A stretch of 64,000 nt of DNA from Centropus unirufus. Lineage: Eukaryota; Chordata; Aves; Cuculiformes; Centropidae. A model generated the notes under the pieces. It had not been told where the DNA came from. It saw only the letters and a program-made list of their open reading frames with translations, and searched no databases. Position 1 is the stretch's first letter, and each line of letters starts with the position of its first letter. Where the stretch lies: the NCBI GenBank assembly GCA_013397695.1, contig VYZI01000147.1, forward strand, positions 141,317-205,316, written 5' to 3'. The position numbers and the translations under genes are program-made. Positions 12,415 to 25,135 of this stretch are shown here, one piece after another.

Positions 12415-12520
12415 AGAAGAGGCAATCGCTGAAGCCAAGGAATAATGAAACAAAATAAAATATGGAAGGAGAAATAAGCAGAAGAGAAACAAGGAATAGG
12501 TATAGAAATAATAGGTAAGT
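12415..12520 (+). repeat. Purine-rich low-complexity stretch
   Basis: The stretch is almost entirely A and G with few pyrimidines, composed of irregular 'gaaa', 'ggaa' and 'agaa' words. No exact repeat unit is visible. It is probably simple-sequence drift. Confidence 0.45.
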
Positions 12521-14052
12521 AGTATCAACATGTAACTAAAGACACACAGTCAAGTAAGAAGTTTAAAACTGACTAGGAAGAAAAATCAGCAAAAATATAT
12601 GCTTATAAAAAGCTCCAGCAAAGGTGAGAAATTGAAGGCTGAAAGGAACCATGGGTTGTGTTGCACACCTCCATCATTTTATGGCTGGAATGTTAGACAC
12701 TGCTAATACCTATTTGTACGTCTCAGGCTCATGCCTGTGGTGCAGCTGTCAAAGCATGCTGTAACACATAATTCTGGGGATTCATGGGGCTCCAAGCCTG
12801 CTGCAAAGTGAGTGGTGATTGCTGCCTCATGTGAGCATGTGATAAAGGTCACACCGCAGGTTTTGAATGGCCAGCCAGTCACTGCGTGGCTCTGGCTGTT
12901 TAAAATATAATGCAGGATAATGTTAAGGAAAGGCTGTCTTCCACGTAGAAACAAAACCACACGCCAGAATTTGGAGGGGAAAATCATAGTAACCATGCAA
13001 ACAACACGGCAGAAGTAAATTAAAAATGATGCTTTTGCTACCCAATAAAAATAAAAATTGACCTTCCGAAGAGCAAGGGTAATGTTAGCTTTTGTCCAAG
13101 GTACAATCAGGATGTTGTCAGTTTTGTGATCTACTGACAGACTGCCTGGACCAAATGTTTCAGCATTAAAACAATCAGTAATAAAAAGTTTCAGTAATAA
13201 AAAATGGTTTAATTTTCAATCTAAAAAGGGGAGTTTATAAACAACTAATAAGGAGCAGCTTCAAGTGATTCCTTTGTCACCTGCTTTTTTAAGCTCTGGA
13301 TGTGGCTCTGGTAATGCATTACATAAAAACATTAAGGAGACTGCCTATTTACCAATACATGGGTATAGCCATTAACTTGCCCAATGTCAGCACAAAGTTA
13401 ATCTTAAAAACACCCCGTAACCCATCCTGAAAAGAAAACATCTAATCTCTGTAGTCAGTGTTGCACTGAGGGAGTTGTGTTTGTCCCTATAGAAGAAAAG
13501 CCCCCAATGTGCCAGCAGCACTTCATAGAAACATTTTGAACATTTTGTGCTGTGTATCAAGAGTATTCCCATAGAGTTTTCAATAGGAGGCCCCAAATTT
13601 GAACATTAAATGCTTTCCTGATGGACACTGGCACTATCAGACAGCTGGCACATTGAGGCCACTTGAACCTGGGAACATTTCTTATATCCAGTACGTGGAG
13701 ACTGCCTAGTCTGGGAATGGGGTCTGGGACTAACACTTTAAAATATGGAAATATCGAATCTGCTGGGAGCCTGCAGGTTTCTTACTAAAGATGTGCAGGC
13801 CTTAAATAGTGCCAAAATAATGGTGTTTCTTCACACTGCTAGGTAGGTCAAAATGCATTTTTTCCCCACCCAGAATCAAGGCTACATCTTCAGTAATTCA
13901 GCATCAGTAAAACCAACAGAACAGACTCCAGGCAAATAATTCAATCCATCAGAGAAACAAAACACCAGCACATATATTGGAGTGGCAGCCAGATGAAGTT
14001 TTTCAGATTTTTCTGTAATTGTATATTAATCTCACTCTGAGCCCCAAATAAG

Positions 14053-14096
14053 ATTTCTGATAATCTGATATTTCTGATAATTTCTGATAATTCTGA
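14053..14096 (+). repeat. Short tandem repeat, unit about 10 bp
   Basis: About four imperfect copies of 'tttctgataa' lie head to tail. Two copies, at 14,071-14,080 and 14,081-14,090, are identical, and the flanking copies are partial or have indels. This is a minor microsatellite-like expansion. Confidence 0.8.
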
Positions 14097-17000
14097 AAAG
14101 TACAAAGCCCTGACTAAGAAGTAGTGCTTGACAAACTCTTGGTTATGCTTCCCTTACCCTACAGATGACACTGATGCCGCAGCAGTCCCGAATTTTCACA
14201 GCAGCTCCTTCAGAAAGGCCATGGCATTCTGGCTCCTTGTTTAACCTCTTGGAAATGGAAAGTAGTGAATGCAGGTTTAACTGAGGAGAGTCTTAGTCCT
14301 GCACAGTTCAATTCTAAATCCATAAATTAGACCATTATTCTTTGGAAATCCTAGAAGGCCCGAGATACAACTGCACCCTGAGATATTCCCTTTTTTATCT
14401 TCTGTTTGCCCTATCCACTTATCTGAGATTTATCGATATTTCAGGCAAGGAACAGCTGCTCCAGCCCTTTTCACTTGGTTGCAGTCGATCCTTGTATGAG
14501 GTTTGCCCCCTCTTTCCCATACAGAGACGTACGTCAAACACAGTTCTCTCAGTTTTCTTTCTTCATTCAGGCCAAGAAGATGTTGCACATTCAGATGTCA
14601 ATATGCATACAAGTGACATTTTAAAAACAGCTTCAAATACTGTGATGGCATAAGAAAAGACAAACTACCACCTGCTTTCTTAGGAAAAATGTAATCTTTT
14701 CAGAAAGATCTTATTTAATGTCTAGCACAAGGTTTCTCTTTCTTGGTCATGATCCTTATGGGTTCCTTAGAGATAAAATTTCTCTTATAAAAAAAATAAA
14801 GGATTGTAACAACAAAACAAAGAACAGAATTTTGTTTCCATTTTGAGCAGGGCACAGTATTCTTGCTGTAAAACTTCTAACCTCAACTGTCTAAGCAAGT
14901 TGCAGGACCAAGAAGCGAGCACGCTGCACTTCCAAAACATAGCTAGACTTACTATTGTACAATCACATAAAAACCTGTCTTCATTCTCAATTGCCTATAA
15001 ATAATGACATCAAACACTTGGGAACCACCCCACTGCCATGGAATTCAGCAGTTCCACTCCAGCTGCAGCATCCTGCTTACATCCTTCTAGGGTAACCGAT
15101 GAAACCACCCCAAGCAGGAATGAATATTCCTCCTCCAACACTTAAACCGTCAGTTCTTCAAGCAAGCTCATGGAGACAACAGATCCTTCAGCGCTTCTCT
15201 CATACAACTTTTTCCACTGTTCTAGGGCCATGAAAGCTTTTGAATATTCTTAAAGATTATTTACAAGTTAATTGATACATAAGGAGCTAATGAATGCACA
15301 AGTAGATGATGAAAAAATAGGATTCCTTGTAGGAGCAATGGTGCTGTACATCGTAGTGGTTTCCTAAGTTTATTACTTTTGACCTCATACATGCATTTCT
15401 TCCTTAAGGTGTCACGTGGAAAAGGCCTCAAATGCTGCATACACCTTCACAAGCATCCCTGATGGTACCTTTCCTAGCCATGAGATTCCACAACTCCAGG
15501 TACCAGTTGGCACCTCTTACTGAGTAAATTAAACCAATAATAAAGGCTTGATTTCAGTTAGTCTCTTAGTCTCACGTTAGAATCAGTGATTTAGGTTTAA
15601 AATTAATGCACATCATTTTCATGCCCTGTGGGTATGCACATTTTGACAGCAATACAACTCACACAGAAGGTGGTTGAAACCATCAAACCCATATTTAATT
15701 CCTTGCTGACACGGACCTCAACATTCACTTATGGAAAACAGCCCAGAGTAGATTTATCTGGACGCAAAAAGCGCACACAGAAAACATTTTGAAGTCACCT
15801 GTGTGCATGGAAGGAATACAGGTTTAATACTGAATTTTTAATTCCTGAACCACTTTTTTTTCCCATTATTTGCTCTGCAATTATGTGTACCACCTCAGAC
15901 TTTTAGAAATTTTTCCCACATATAATAAAATCCTACTTTTAAGATTAAAAAATATTTATAAAAAGCTTAAAACATAAAAATTTCCTTACTTCTTTTGTTC
16001 TGATTCCCAGCCTCTGAAAATATGTTACATGCACACAATCTCACTAAATAAATTTGCTCAGGTAATGTACAACAAAAGCAATCTGTAAGTAAAATTCACC
16101 AAGTTTTTGCAGGCACTTGTATTAAATCTGTTCTCTCTTCCCTCCTGAATTCAGTGCTATGGAAGGCAATGTTCTGGATATTACTCCAGCAGTCATCACT
16201 GTCCCCCCCCCATTTAATCACCATTTTCTAAAATTCACAATTTTTACTATTCAGTCAGAATATATGGAGTTTTAGAATTGTCCTTCTAGACTTTCTGTGG
16301 TTTTGGATTATACCGATGGGCTTACTCCAAGCATTAAAACTTTTTCCCTATCACATCCCCCTGGTCAGGGCTGTGAATTCCCATTAGAGATGAGCACATC
16401 CTTTGGGTGGGGTGTGGGAAATAGCACGCTGCCACTGGTTCTTAGGCCTATCAACAGTCTGTAGGCACCAACTGCTAAAGAAATACTCAGATCTGAAAGG
16501 ACATAGCCTAAAAAAATACCCCTTTAAGATTAATTCAGACAGTAAATCTCTCATTTTCAAGGTCAGGTGCCCTTTTCAAAAGATGTCCTTTTAAGATTGT
16601 GGTTTAGATAAGGCAGACAGAGCTGATTTAATAATGAATTGCTGCTGCTGTTCCCTCTGTAAGTGCTGCTCTGAACCACATATGCTCCTTGCCCCATCTC
16701 CAGCATTCACCTGCCACCCTGATGGGTGAGCTTAGCTTGCTAAGCCAGCAGTAAACTATCCCAAGAAAGGGGGAAAGGTGTGAGACCACAAATAAATCAA
16801 AGTGAACAGCTTCCTCTGCAGGAAGCGAACGGTGTCACTGCATGGCAAGGTGACCAGCAGAAGCACTGCAGGTAAGGGAAAGGACCCCGGGACTGAATAA
16901 GAGGGCAAGATGAGCGGGCTCTGCCCTCCGTGCAGCAGTGTGCCATCAGATCCATGGAGCTGCCCATTAGATGCCCAACGTGCAACAGCCTGGCAAAGAG

Positions 17001-17364
17001 ACAGCCAACAGAGCTGTAGAAAGGGCATCGATGCCACCAACAGAGAAAACATCCTGGAGAGATGATAATGCTTTAAAACTGCAGGTTTTACTGCTGTTGG
17101 AACAGGTTATTTCTTATTTTACAAGGACTGTGGCTGTCGCTAGGTGATAATCCTTGTTGGAAAAGGGCACTGCTGCACCTTGTGACCTGCGGCTGCTCTC
17201 ACAGCAGAACCTCCAGCCCGTACTGCCTTCTTCCGATCTGCGAGCATTTACCATCGAGGTTCAACAGTTTATCCCCACAAAACATCACTGATCGCTGCCC
17301 CATTTATAACCATGTTGTTCAGGAAACAATAGCAAGAGCAGTTGGAGAAGGCCTTGGGGGAGCT

Positions 17365-18028
17365 GATTGAAGAGAAGCTCAACATGAGCCATCAACGAAT
17401 GCTCAAAGCCCAGGAGGCCAACCATATCCTGGGCTGCATCAAGAGACGCGTGGCCAGCAGGTGGAGGGAGGTGATTCTGCCCTCTACTCCACTCTTGTAA
17501 CACCCCACCTGGAATACTGCATCCAGTTCTGGAATTACCAATGTAAGGAGGATATGGAACAGTTGGAACAGGTCTAGAGGAAGCCACGAAGAAGATCATG
17601 ATCAGAGAGCGGGGGCACCTCTGCTATGAGGACAGGCTGGAAGAGTTGGGGCTGTTCAGCCTGGAGAGGACTCCAGGGAGATCTTAGAGCAGCCTTCCAG
17701 TACCTGAAGGGGGCTGACAAGAAAGATGGGGAGGGACTTTCTACAAAGGCAGGTAGTGACAGGATGAGAGGGAATGGCTTTAAATTGGAAAAGGGAAGAT
17801 TTAGATTAGACGTTAAGAAGAAATTCTTCAGGATGTGGGCGGTGAGATGCTGGCACAGGTTACCCAGGGAAATTGCGGATGCCACTTCCCTGGAAGTGTT
17901 CAAAGCCAGGTTGGATGGGACTTTGAGAAGCATGGTGTAGAGGGAGGTGTCTCCTGCCCGTGGCAGGGGCATTGGAACTGGATGATCTTTGAGGTCCCTT
18001 GCCACCCAACCCATTTTCTGATTCTCTG
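17365..18028 (+). mobile_element. CR1 LINE fragment (RT C-terminal region and 3' end)
   Basis: The element begins in the CR1 open-frame remnant ('gaagagaagctcaacatgagcc'), passes 'ctgggctgcatcaagag', 'ctggaatactgcatccagtt' and 'ggctgttcagcctggagag', and ends with 'gatctttgaggtccctt' plus a degraded 'attctctga' terminus at about 18,028. It is 5'-truncated. Frameshifts and stops interrupt all frames, so it is non-functional. Its tail matches the subfamily type also seen at 11.1, 23.3 and 58.5 kb. Confidence 0.93.
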
Positions 18029-18867
18029 AATCGCCTTCCACCACACTGGCTGGTCTGAGCTAACCCAGCTGCCTTCAGGTGAGGCCTTCACACAGTAGAG
18101 AGAGGACAGGACAAATGTGGGAAGGAGGAGTGAGCAACTCTTCAGACCGTAATATTTCGAGAGCCATAACCAGGAGTCTGTAAATAACTGGGTACAAAAG
18201 GAGTTAAACTCTTCATTTACTCTCTCTTTGCATAGCCAAAAAAAAAAAAACAACTTTAGAATAACTTAGAGCTGCTGAGCCTCCCGGGGCCTGCAGACCC
18301 ACTGCATCCGTGGCATCAAAGGAATCAGTGCCTTTCACATGTGGACCAAAAAACTGCCAGAAAAGTAATGCAGAGGCAAAGGGAATTTTTTGTAACATGT
18401 CTATATTGAGTGCACCTTGTCAGACCTGGGATCCAATACTATCATAATATCAGTACTTTATTTGTGAGACTCATATTTAATTACAACAAAATCTAGTTCC
18501 ACTACTGAAAATTCTCTAGAACCTAAGCTTTAAATTAAAGACGTTTTGCTTTTTTAATTTGCCACAAAGTTTTCAAGTAAAAGATGAACTGGAAATGCAA
18601 GTCAGACTGTTTATTTTCTTAGTTACTTAAGAACCGATTTTTTTAAGCTAAATTGAGAATTAATTTCTGCATTAAAACAAAGTTTTGCTACACTAAAAGC
18701 AGTAAACCAGTATGGAATAAATAAAACACAGGTTGTCAAAATAAAAATCAGTATGAAAGGCATAAAAATTTAAATGCTTATTTGTAATGCAACCAATGGA
18801 GTTCTCACATTTCTTGCAGTACTGTGTGAATATTCCACACACCAAGGAAAGGGATCACTAAAGCAAC

Positions 18868-19821
18868 AGGTATCGGGAAGCCTCTGGTCACAAGTGGCAT
18901 TCCCTTTATCAATGACCTGGATGAAGGGATTGAATGGACCCTTGGCAAGTTCACAGGTAACACTGAGCTGGGTGGAAGAGTTGATCTGCTTGAGGGCAGG
19001 GAGAATCTCCAAAGGGATCTGGGCAGGCTGGATCAATGGCCGGAGACCAGCGGGATGAGGCTCAACAAGGCCAAGTGCTGGGTCCTGCACTTGGGACACA
19101 ACAATTCCATGCAGAGCTCCAGGCTTGGGGAAGAGTGGCTGGAAAGCTGCCTGGAGGAGAAGGACCTGGGGGTGCTGGTTGACAGCCAAATGAGTATGAG
19201 CCAGCAGCGTGTCCAGAGGGCCAAGAAAGCCAACGGCATCTTGGCTGATATCAGGAACAGCGTGGCCATCAGGTCCAGGGAGGTGATTCTGCCCCTGTAC
19301 TCGGCACTGGTGAGGCCACACCTTGAATCCTGTGTCCAGTTCTGGGCCCCTCACTACTATGAAGGACGCTGAGGTCCTGAAGCATGGTCAGAAAAGGGAA
19401 ACAAAACTGGTGAAGGGGCTGGAGAACAAGGGTTATGGGGAGCATCTGAAGGAACTGGGGTTGTTCAGTATGGAGGAGTCTGAGGGGAGACCTCATCACT
19501 GCCTCCAATTGCCTGAAAGGAGGTTGTAGAGAGGTGGATGCTGGTCTCTTCTTCCAAGTGACAAGGGATAGGATGAGAGGGAATGGCCTCAAGCTGCACT
19601 AGGGCGGTTCAGACTGGACATTAGGAAAAATTTCTTCACCAAAGGGGTTAATGGGCACTGGCACAGGCTGCCCAGGGAGGTGGTTGAGTCCCCATCCCTT
19701 GGAGGTATTTAAAAGATGGGGAGATGAAGTGCTTAGGGGGACACATGGTTTAGCAGTGGACAGGTACAGCTGGGCTTTATGATCTCTAAGGTCTCTTCCG
19801 ATCTAGTGTTTCTATTATTCT
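18868..19821 (+). mobile_element. CR1 LINE fragment, longest in the window
   Basis: The copy starts in the reverse-transcriptase region ('atcaatgacctggatgaagg' around 18,917) and runs through the C-terminal thumb and linker into the 3' untranslated end. There it has 'gaagtgcttagg', 'tggtttagcagtgg' and 'gatctctaaggtctcttcc', ending near 'tctattattct'. It is 5'-truncated, with several frameshifts and stops. Its tail differs from the copy at 17.4 kb, which points to a separate insertion from another CR1 subfamily rather than a duplication. The two copies lie in the same orientation about 840 bp apart. Confidence 0.93.
19055..19372 (+). pseudogene. Decayed CR1 reverse-transcriptase C-terminus
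   Basis: A 105-codon open stretch inside the CR1 copy encodes the conserved CR1 pol C-terminal motifs. It begins with a KAKCWVLHLGHNN-like segment at residues 5-17, continues with EKDLGVLVD at about residues 35-43, AKKANGIL at 56-63, and REVILPLYSALVRPHLE at 75-91. The preceding segment with NDLDEGIE-like residues (18,774-19,058) is in another frame, so a frameshift separates them, and a stop follows at 19,372. It has no start of its own. This is a retrotransposon relic, not a host gene. Confidence 0.85.
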
Positions 19822-20949
19822 AATATTTAAAAAATGAGCTATTTTAAAGATTTACCTTAATGCATGCAGCACTAGGAAGGCAACGATGGCTAATGGGGAG
19901 AGGGGCTGCTTGGCCAGCTGAGTCCTACAGAACAGGGGAGGGGCACTTGCTGGGAGGGTAAAGCAGATGCTCTTACATCATGGTGAAAATAAGGCAATAA
20001 AGTAAATAACCTCAGTGTTTCCTTGCCAGATTTTTTTTATAATTAAAATAAGCTTTTAAACACTAGTGTAATTATATGAGAATTCCTTTTGCTATCACTT
20101 ATGTAAAGCTAATACAGAACAATTATGCTTATAGACACCTATAGGCGTCAATAGTGTCCTCACCTAAAGACAGGCAAGTCCAGGTCTCCATGTCCATACC
20201 ACATGATAATACACACAAAGCCCGCACGATCTTGGGTTTTTTTAATAATATTGACTCTCAAAACTTCAGTGTTCTCCCATTTTACAGATACAATAGCTTT
20301 CGTCTGCTGGTTTTAGCCAGAGCACAGCTTTCTATACAATGCTCAGCATAGCTGTCACTCAATTTAAACAAGTCATTAATTACTACAGCTTCACCCACCA
20401 ACAGTTCTTATGAATATTTCTAGACGATCTAATTAAACTTCTTCTTAGTACAAAAGGCAAGGTTTAGTTTTTGCATATAGGTGTATTTAATTTTTTAAAC
20501 AACAAAAATAGACATTTTAACATCTCCAGGAGTATTTTCAGGTGATCTGAATCAGACAGATGATACACCCACTGCAGCAGCATTAGCCAACTTTACACTG
20601 TCCACCCTCGATCATCCGAGTAGGCAAGGAACAGCCCTTGCTCAGCACCATCACCACTCAACTTTATCAAATTACAGAAGCTGACATGGAAATTCAGGGC
20701 AGAAACTTAGCGGTTTCAGAGCCCCCAAACCACTTCTTCCAAACAAGACTAGTACACATCTTTCTAATCGAGGGGATCTTAAATAAGCCAGCTCCACCTT
20801 CATGATGTAACACGCCTGTGCTGTATCTGTGGTCCCACTTCGACTTGGAGGGTTGAATTAGTTAAGAACAAACTGACCTCCCCCAAACTGACCATTACAT
20901 GGATTCAGTTGGGACTGATCTGGGTGGGTCAGTTGGAGCTGGACTTCAA

Positions 20950-21016
20950 AGTGGAGCAGATGGAGTGGTTGAACTCGATGATCTCAAAGGTCTTTTCTAA
21001 TCAAATGATTCTATAA
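20950..21016 (+). mobile_element. CR1 LINE 3' tail
   Basis: The stretch ends in 'ggttgaactcgatgatctca', 'aaggtcttttctaatcaaat' and 'gattctata', the hallmark terminus of a CR1 in plus orientation. Only about 65 bp are recognisable. The upstream 'gggtcagttggagctggac' may be a diverged continuation. Confidence 0.8.
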
Positions 21017-21157
21017 TATCACAAAAATGAGAGCAAAGCTTAACCAGTAAAACCAGCTTAGGACAACACTGATGCTGCCTATTCATTGTAAACATGTGAA
21101 TTGCACTAAGAAAAATAATTGTAGTTTAAAGGGAAAAAGGGAAAAAAAAACAACAAA

Positions 21158-21170
21158 CCCCCCCCCCCCC
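21158..21170 (+). repeat. Poly-C run (13 C)
   Basis: Thirteen consecutive C residues follow an A-rich stretch (about 21,131-21,157). On the minus strand this is a G13 tract. Such runs are rare in this AT-rich context and are prone to length variation and sequencing error. Confidence 0.9.
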
Positions 21171-22256
21171 GAAAGCAGGGTCAGGCAGGGTAAAACACAG
21201 CCTTTAAAAGCCCAGCACAATTTGCAACACAAACACTAAGAAGCAGCAGCTTCCTCTTTGAATGAAGCAAGAGTCTAACCCCTTCCTGTGTCACAACTCC
21301 TGGCGCCTGCTTAATATGCTTTCTACTGGCAGTAAAACAAGCATCAGTTCTACCAGCTCCACGGACAAGTGTGTATCAAAAAAGACACCATATTGAGATT
21401 GCATCTGGTTTTAGAGGAGACACAAGACACGTTTGAATGAGCAACTTCAGAGCTTTCCTGTCTGGACTGCCCAGTAAGATTACTTGTGATGAGATAGGTT
21501 ATAACTTATACTTTATATATTAACATTAACTCGTTATTTTAAGCAGGTGCTGCCAGGTAAGAACACAAAATGAATGCTCTGAAGTTCACAAGAAAAACAC
21601 CAGAAGACCATAAAAACCCACTACCTTGGCAGCCAATGTAACTCCAAAGGCAGGCTTGACAAAGCTGAATTAAGCACAATTCCATGCATTCACCTCCTTC
21701 ACTGACATCAAGTGACACACCGACACACACACATCACAGGTCATTGTGTTACTTGAAACTAAGACAGCTGTGATTCTTTTTTCAAGAAGATTTTCTCATG
21801 GAAGAGATTTAAAAAAATGATAGTAGTAGCAGACCCCACAAAATCCTATTTGGGCCAATCGGAGTGGAGGACACTTTGCATCTGCCAAACCTAAAGAAGG
21901 GAAGGCTGCAAAGTGAAGGTGTGATATAAGGCAGCAGCAGGGATGACAGTTTTGTTGGATCATAAAGATAGAAAAGCATCACCTGCTTTACTTGCATAAC
22001 AACTGATATCACACAAGTCTGACTGCACAGAGGGAGCTGGCATTCAGGGCTCCTTCCACACATCAGAACTTCCCAACAGGTTTTCTAACTTTCCTTAAGC
22101 GTTAAAGAAAATAATGACATTGCTTTTTTGTACTGTATGTATGCTTTTGGGGGAGGGGGAAATATCAATCTAAGACACAAGGCATTTCTACTATAACAAC
22201 ACTAAACTAAAACGGTTAAAAACCTGAAAATTGTTGTTTCATAAAATGTAAAATAC

Positions 22257-22296
22257 ATAGCATAAATATATGCTATATAATATAAAATATATAGCA
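22257..22296. repeat. Overlapping AT-rich inverted repeats
   Basis: Two perfect inverted repeats share an arm. ATAGCA at 22,257-22,262 pairs with TGCTAT at 22,271-22,276. TGCTATATA at 22,271-22,279 pairs with TATATAGCA at 22,288-22,296. Each has an 8-base spacer. They could form alternative hairpins or a small cruciform. No function is known. Confidence 0.8.
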
Positions 22297-23307
22297 AACA
22301 CTCAATGAATATCTAATGGTTAAAACAAACTCTTGCACTAAACTAGCTGAATTTTTAAGTGTTCCGTGGGATATATATAATATTACTTTCCATAGCTCTC
22401 TTTCGAAACAGTGATATTAGTTTATTTGAACTTTGTTTCATCCCAGCGCTAGTATCCAGCTAGAATTGCCACATCCATAGCTGCCAGTTAAAAAACAAAC
22501 CCAAACCCAAGCTGCCTGCCTGAACCGTGCTTCTGGCACAAACGCTGGCAACAGCTTTGCAATTCCTTCACAGAACTGCATCACGTGATAAGCAACTGGA
22601 AATAAAACTGTCCAGGCACAGGGGCTACCGAGTAACTTGAACCTCTGTGGATGAAAGCAAAGTAGAAGAGACCCAAGCCAGCTTTGCCAGATTTCACTGA
22701 CACACACCTTGGAAACACAAAGGAGAAAGGCACTTCACCTTTTCCTGCCTGTGTTTCCAAAACTTGCCTTTATATTTTGACTTCTCATCTCACAAAGGGC
22801 AAACAGGCCACCCACAGGTTCAAGTTGGCTTGGGCATCCTCAAATTAGGGCCGAAGCAGCAACTCAGCCTTATTCCATTGTGCCTCCCTACATCTGTTTG
22901 CTGGGAGTGCTAAGAGTGAATCACTATGGAAGGCAGGAAAGCACGGGGATAAAACTGGCACAAAGTGTTGAAAAGAACAACCTCAGAGCATGCACAGGCA
23001 GGATCTTCACTTGACCCATGCTAACTGTAAGATAAAATCTTTTCAGCCGTTGTTTCCAAGAACTCCAAAATTCGGGAATGCCTGAGTAGGTACCACAGTG
23101 ATCTCAAAACTACTCACGTCTGTGAGACACGGTAGTCCAGTATTTGTGGTTTTGTTTCTCTGGTTTATTTTTATTGAATGAAAGCGGCGAGGAGGGCTAA
23201 ATATGAAAATATCCTGACCTGCCTCTCTTCCCAGTTCCCTTCACAAACCCGCAAGCCCTGCTGAGCACGTTCCTCGCCAGGACATTGCTGTTGGCCTTTC
23301 ACTCTTC

Positions 23308-23440
23308 ACAGAACGGTTTGGGCTGAAAGGGCTAAAGAAGGGCTAAAGATCATCCAGTTCTAAAACCCAGCCATAGGCAGTGACACCTTGCCCTGGCCCA
23401 GGCTGCTCGAAGCCCTGGCCTTGAACACCACCAGGGGTGG
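23308..23440 (-). mobile_element. CR1 LINE 3' fragment, reverse orientation
   Basis: This is the reverse complement of a CR1 3' end. It has 'cagaacggtttgggctgaaa', 'gatcatccagttctaaaacc', 'ccaggctgctcgaagccctg' and 'gccttgaacaccaccagggg'. A small internal duplication of 'gggctaaag' is visible near 23,330-23,349. The copy is about 130 bp and diverged. Confidence 0.85.
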
Positions 23441-24950
23441 GTTTATCCTCAGGCTGCCAGATAAGGCTTATGGAGCAAGTGGAGACCTGGGCCATGGAAA
23501 AGACGACACCCAAAAATATTCAATTTCTTCTGAAGTCTGAAAAACAGACACTAAGTGAAGTTTTCATGACTCCCAGGACTCCAAGCTTGGGAATGTGAAC
23601 TGTGGCACTCGGGTTTGCCTGAACACCCTTGTGCATGCCCTTGTGTCCTGCTCTTGGAAAATACAAAGGGTTGGGCTCTTTTGTTTGAGGTTTATTTTCC
23701 GTTTTCCCCTTTTACCTCTCGGCAAGAAAAAAGCTCTGGCCTTGATAGGGCAAATATTACTGGGCACCTGGTGTATTATTATGCCACATGTTAGGGAATA
23801 TTTGACTCAGTGCATGTATAGCCCATAGCTCCCCACAGCCACCACACAGACTGGACACGAGCTGTGCAGCCATGAGACAGACAAATCAAAAGGGAACACT
23901 CAGGCTTTGCCAAACAAGTGACCGCTGGACAACTGCTGTCTGAGCATCTTGACTGCCCTCGGAATTACTTTAGATTTTGGATACATCAGTAGTTATCACC
24001 GATCCAACAAACACAGGAGCTAATATTATCATGGCATTCCCAAATAACAATTAATGATTCTCGGAAATTCTGTGACTATTTATTTCTCTTTTATGACCAG
24101 TTAGTTCAGAGAGTGGATTTGCTTTTAAAATTCTGACAGATAACATACTATTCCAAATATTATTTTTTTTTCATTAATAAAAAGCCATTTATGTGCCACG
24201 TCTCTAAACAAGAGAAAGGCACTGAACCCCTGTTAGATGACTACTTCCCTGATTACCTTTCAGTAATCAATCTGAACCCAAATCTGGCCCCCTGCAGAAG
24301 GGGGCTCTGACTACAAGGACAAAGTGTTGTGAAGGGTGTTGAGGGGGTTTCCTCTCCCTCCCTCCTGCTGAAATTATTTCAGCCTTTTACAGACATTTGC
24401 TGAACGACAGATTGAATCCCAAGTGAGTACTTTACTTGTCAGAGTTAGAGATTGAGTCTCTCTCTTATTCTGTTCAACAGCTAATTAACTATTCCATGCA
24501 AAATAATAAAAAACCCAAACAACAGAAGAAGAAATCAGTGTGGACTTGAACCTGTGTCTTCCAGTAGCAGAAGCACCCAGACCCTCAGCCTGCAAGTAAT
24601 TCTGAACCTCTCTCAATCCTTCCCATTCCTTTTCTATACAAGACTTGCAATTAGAAAAGCAAGCAAAGCCTCTCAAGTAGAATTGTTCTACCACTCCCTG
24701 GCACATGAGATACCCAGTTCCCATCAGCATTTCTTTATGGAAAGGAGAATTCAGTGCCTGTGAGGGACTGCAAACACCCATTGACACTGGGTAGCCTGCT
24801 TAAGGTACTCTTCATTCGACACCCCTCAGACAAAGGAAGAAAAAATGAGTAAGTAGGATGTCCCACATTGTATGTTAACTGTTTGAATTTCCATGCCAGT
24901 GGTTAAAGGGTCAGAAATAATTTTGCAGACCTGGACTTCAATTTTCTCCG

Positions 24951-25025
24951 GTTTTTTTCCCTTTTTTTTTTCAATTTTTTTCAATTTTTTTTCAATTTTT
25001 TTCAAATTTTTTTTATTTTTTTTTC
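24951..25025 (+). repeat. T-rich tandem repeat, unit about 10 bp
   Basis: The stretch holds successive 'tcaattttttt' units (about four) within a longer T tract, ending in 'aaattttttttattttttttt'. Unit length varies by one or two T. It could be the expanded A-tail of a retro-inserted sequence on the minus strand, but no body is recognisable next to it, so a simple microsatellite is the safer call. Confidence 0.8.
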
Positions 25026-25135
25026 CTAAAAGAAAGATTTCTTCCCCAGGCCTAAGATTGTTTCTTAAAGAAATAACTGCTGTGAAACAGGAAGGAGGGT
25101 ACCAATCCCCGCCTGATTGCTAAGAAACTACTTAG

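Larger units (their letters stand above)
11300..17364. other. Intronic DNA with no coding exon recognised
   Basis: This is AT-rich single-copy DNA. Short open frames have no recognisable product. It holds a purine-rich stretch around 12,415-12,520, a short tandem repeat at 14,053-14,096 and a nine-C run near 16,203-16,211. No RNA gene was recognised. Confidence 0.55.
19822..25135. other. Intronic DNA with no coding exon recognised
   Basis: This is single-copy AT-rich DNA containing the small CR1 tails, poly-C run, palindrome cluster and T-rich repeat listed separately. Outside those I see no repeat family, RNA gene or splice-flanked frame that I can support. Confidence 0.55.

Noticed and set aside
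18770..19354. 194-codon minus-strand open frame
   Set aside because: It is the antisense of the CR1 reverse-transcriptase remnant, which explains the open frame.
20134..20149. Near-palindrome GACACCTATAGGCGTC
   Set aside because: It has a mismatched pair, and its length is unremarkable for a 64-kb window.
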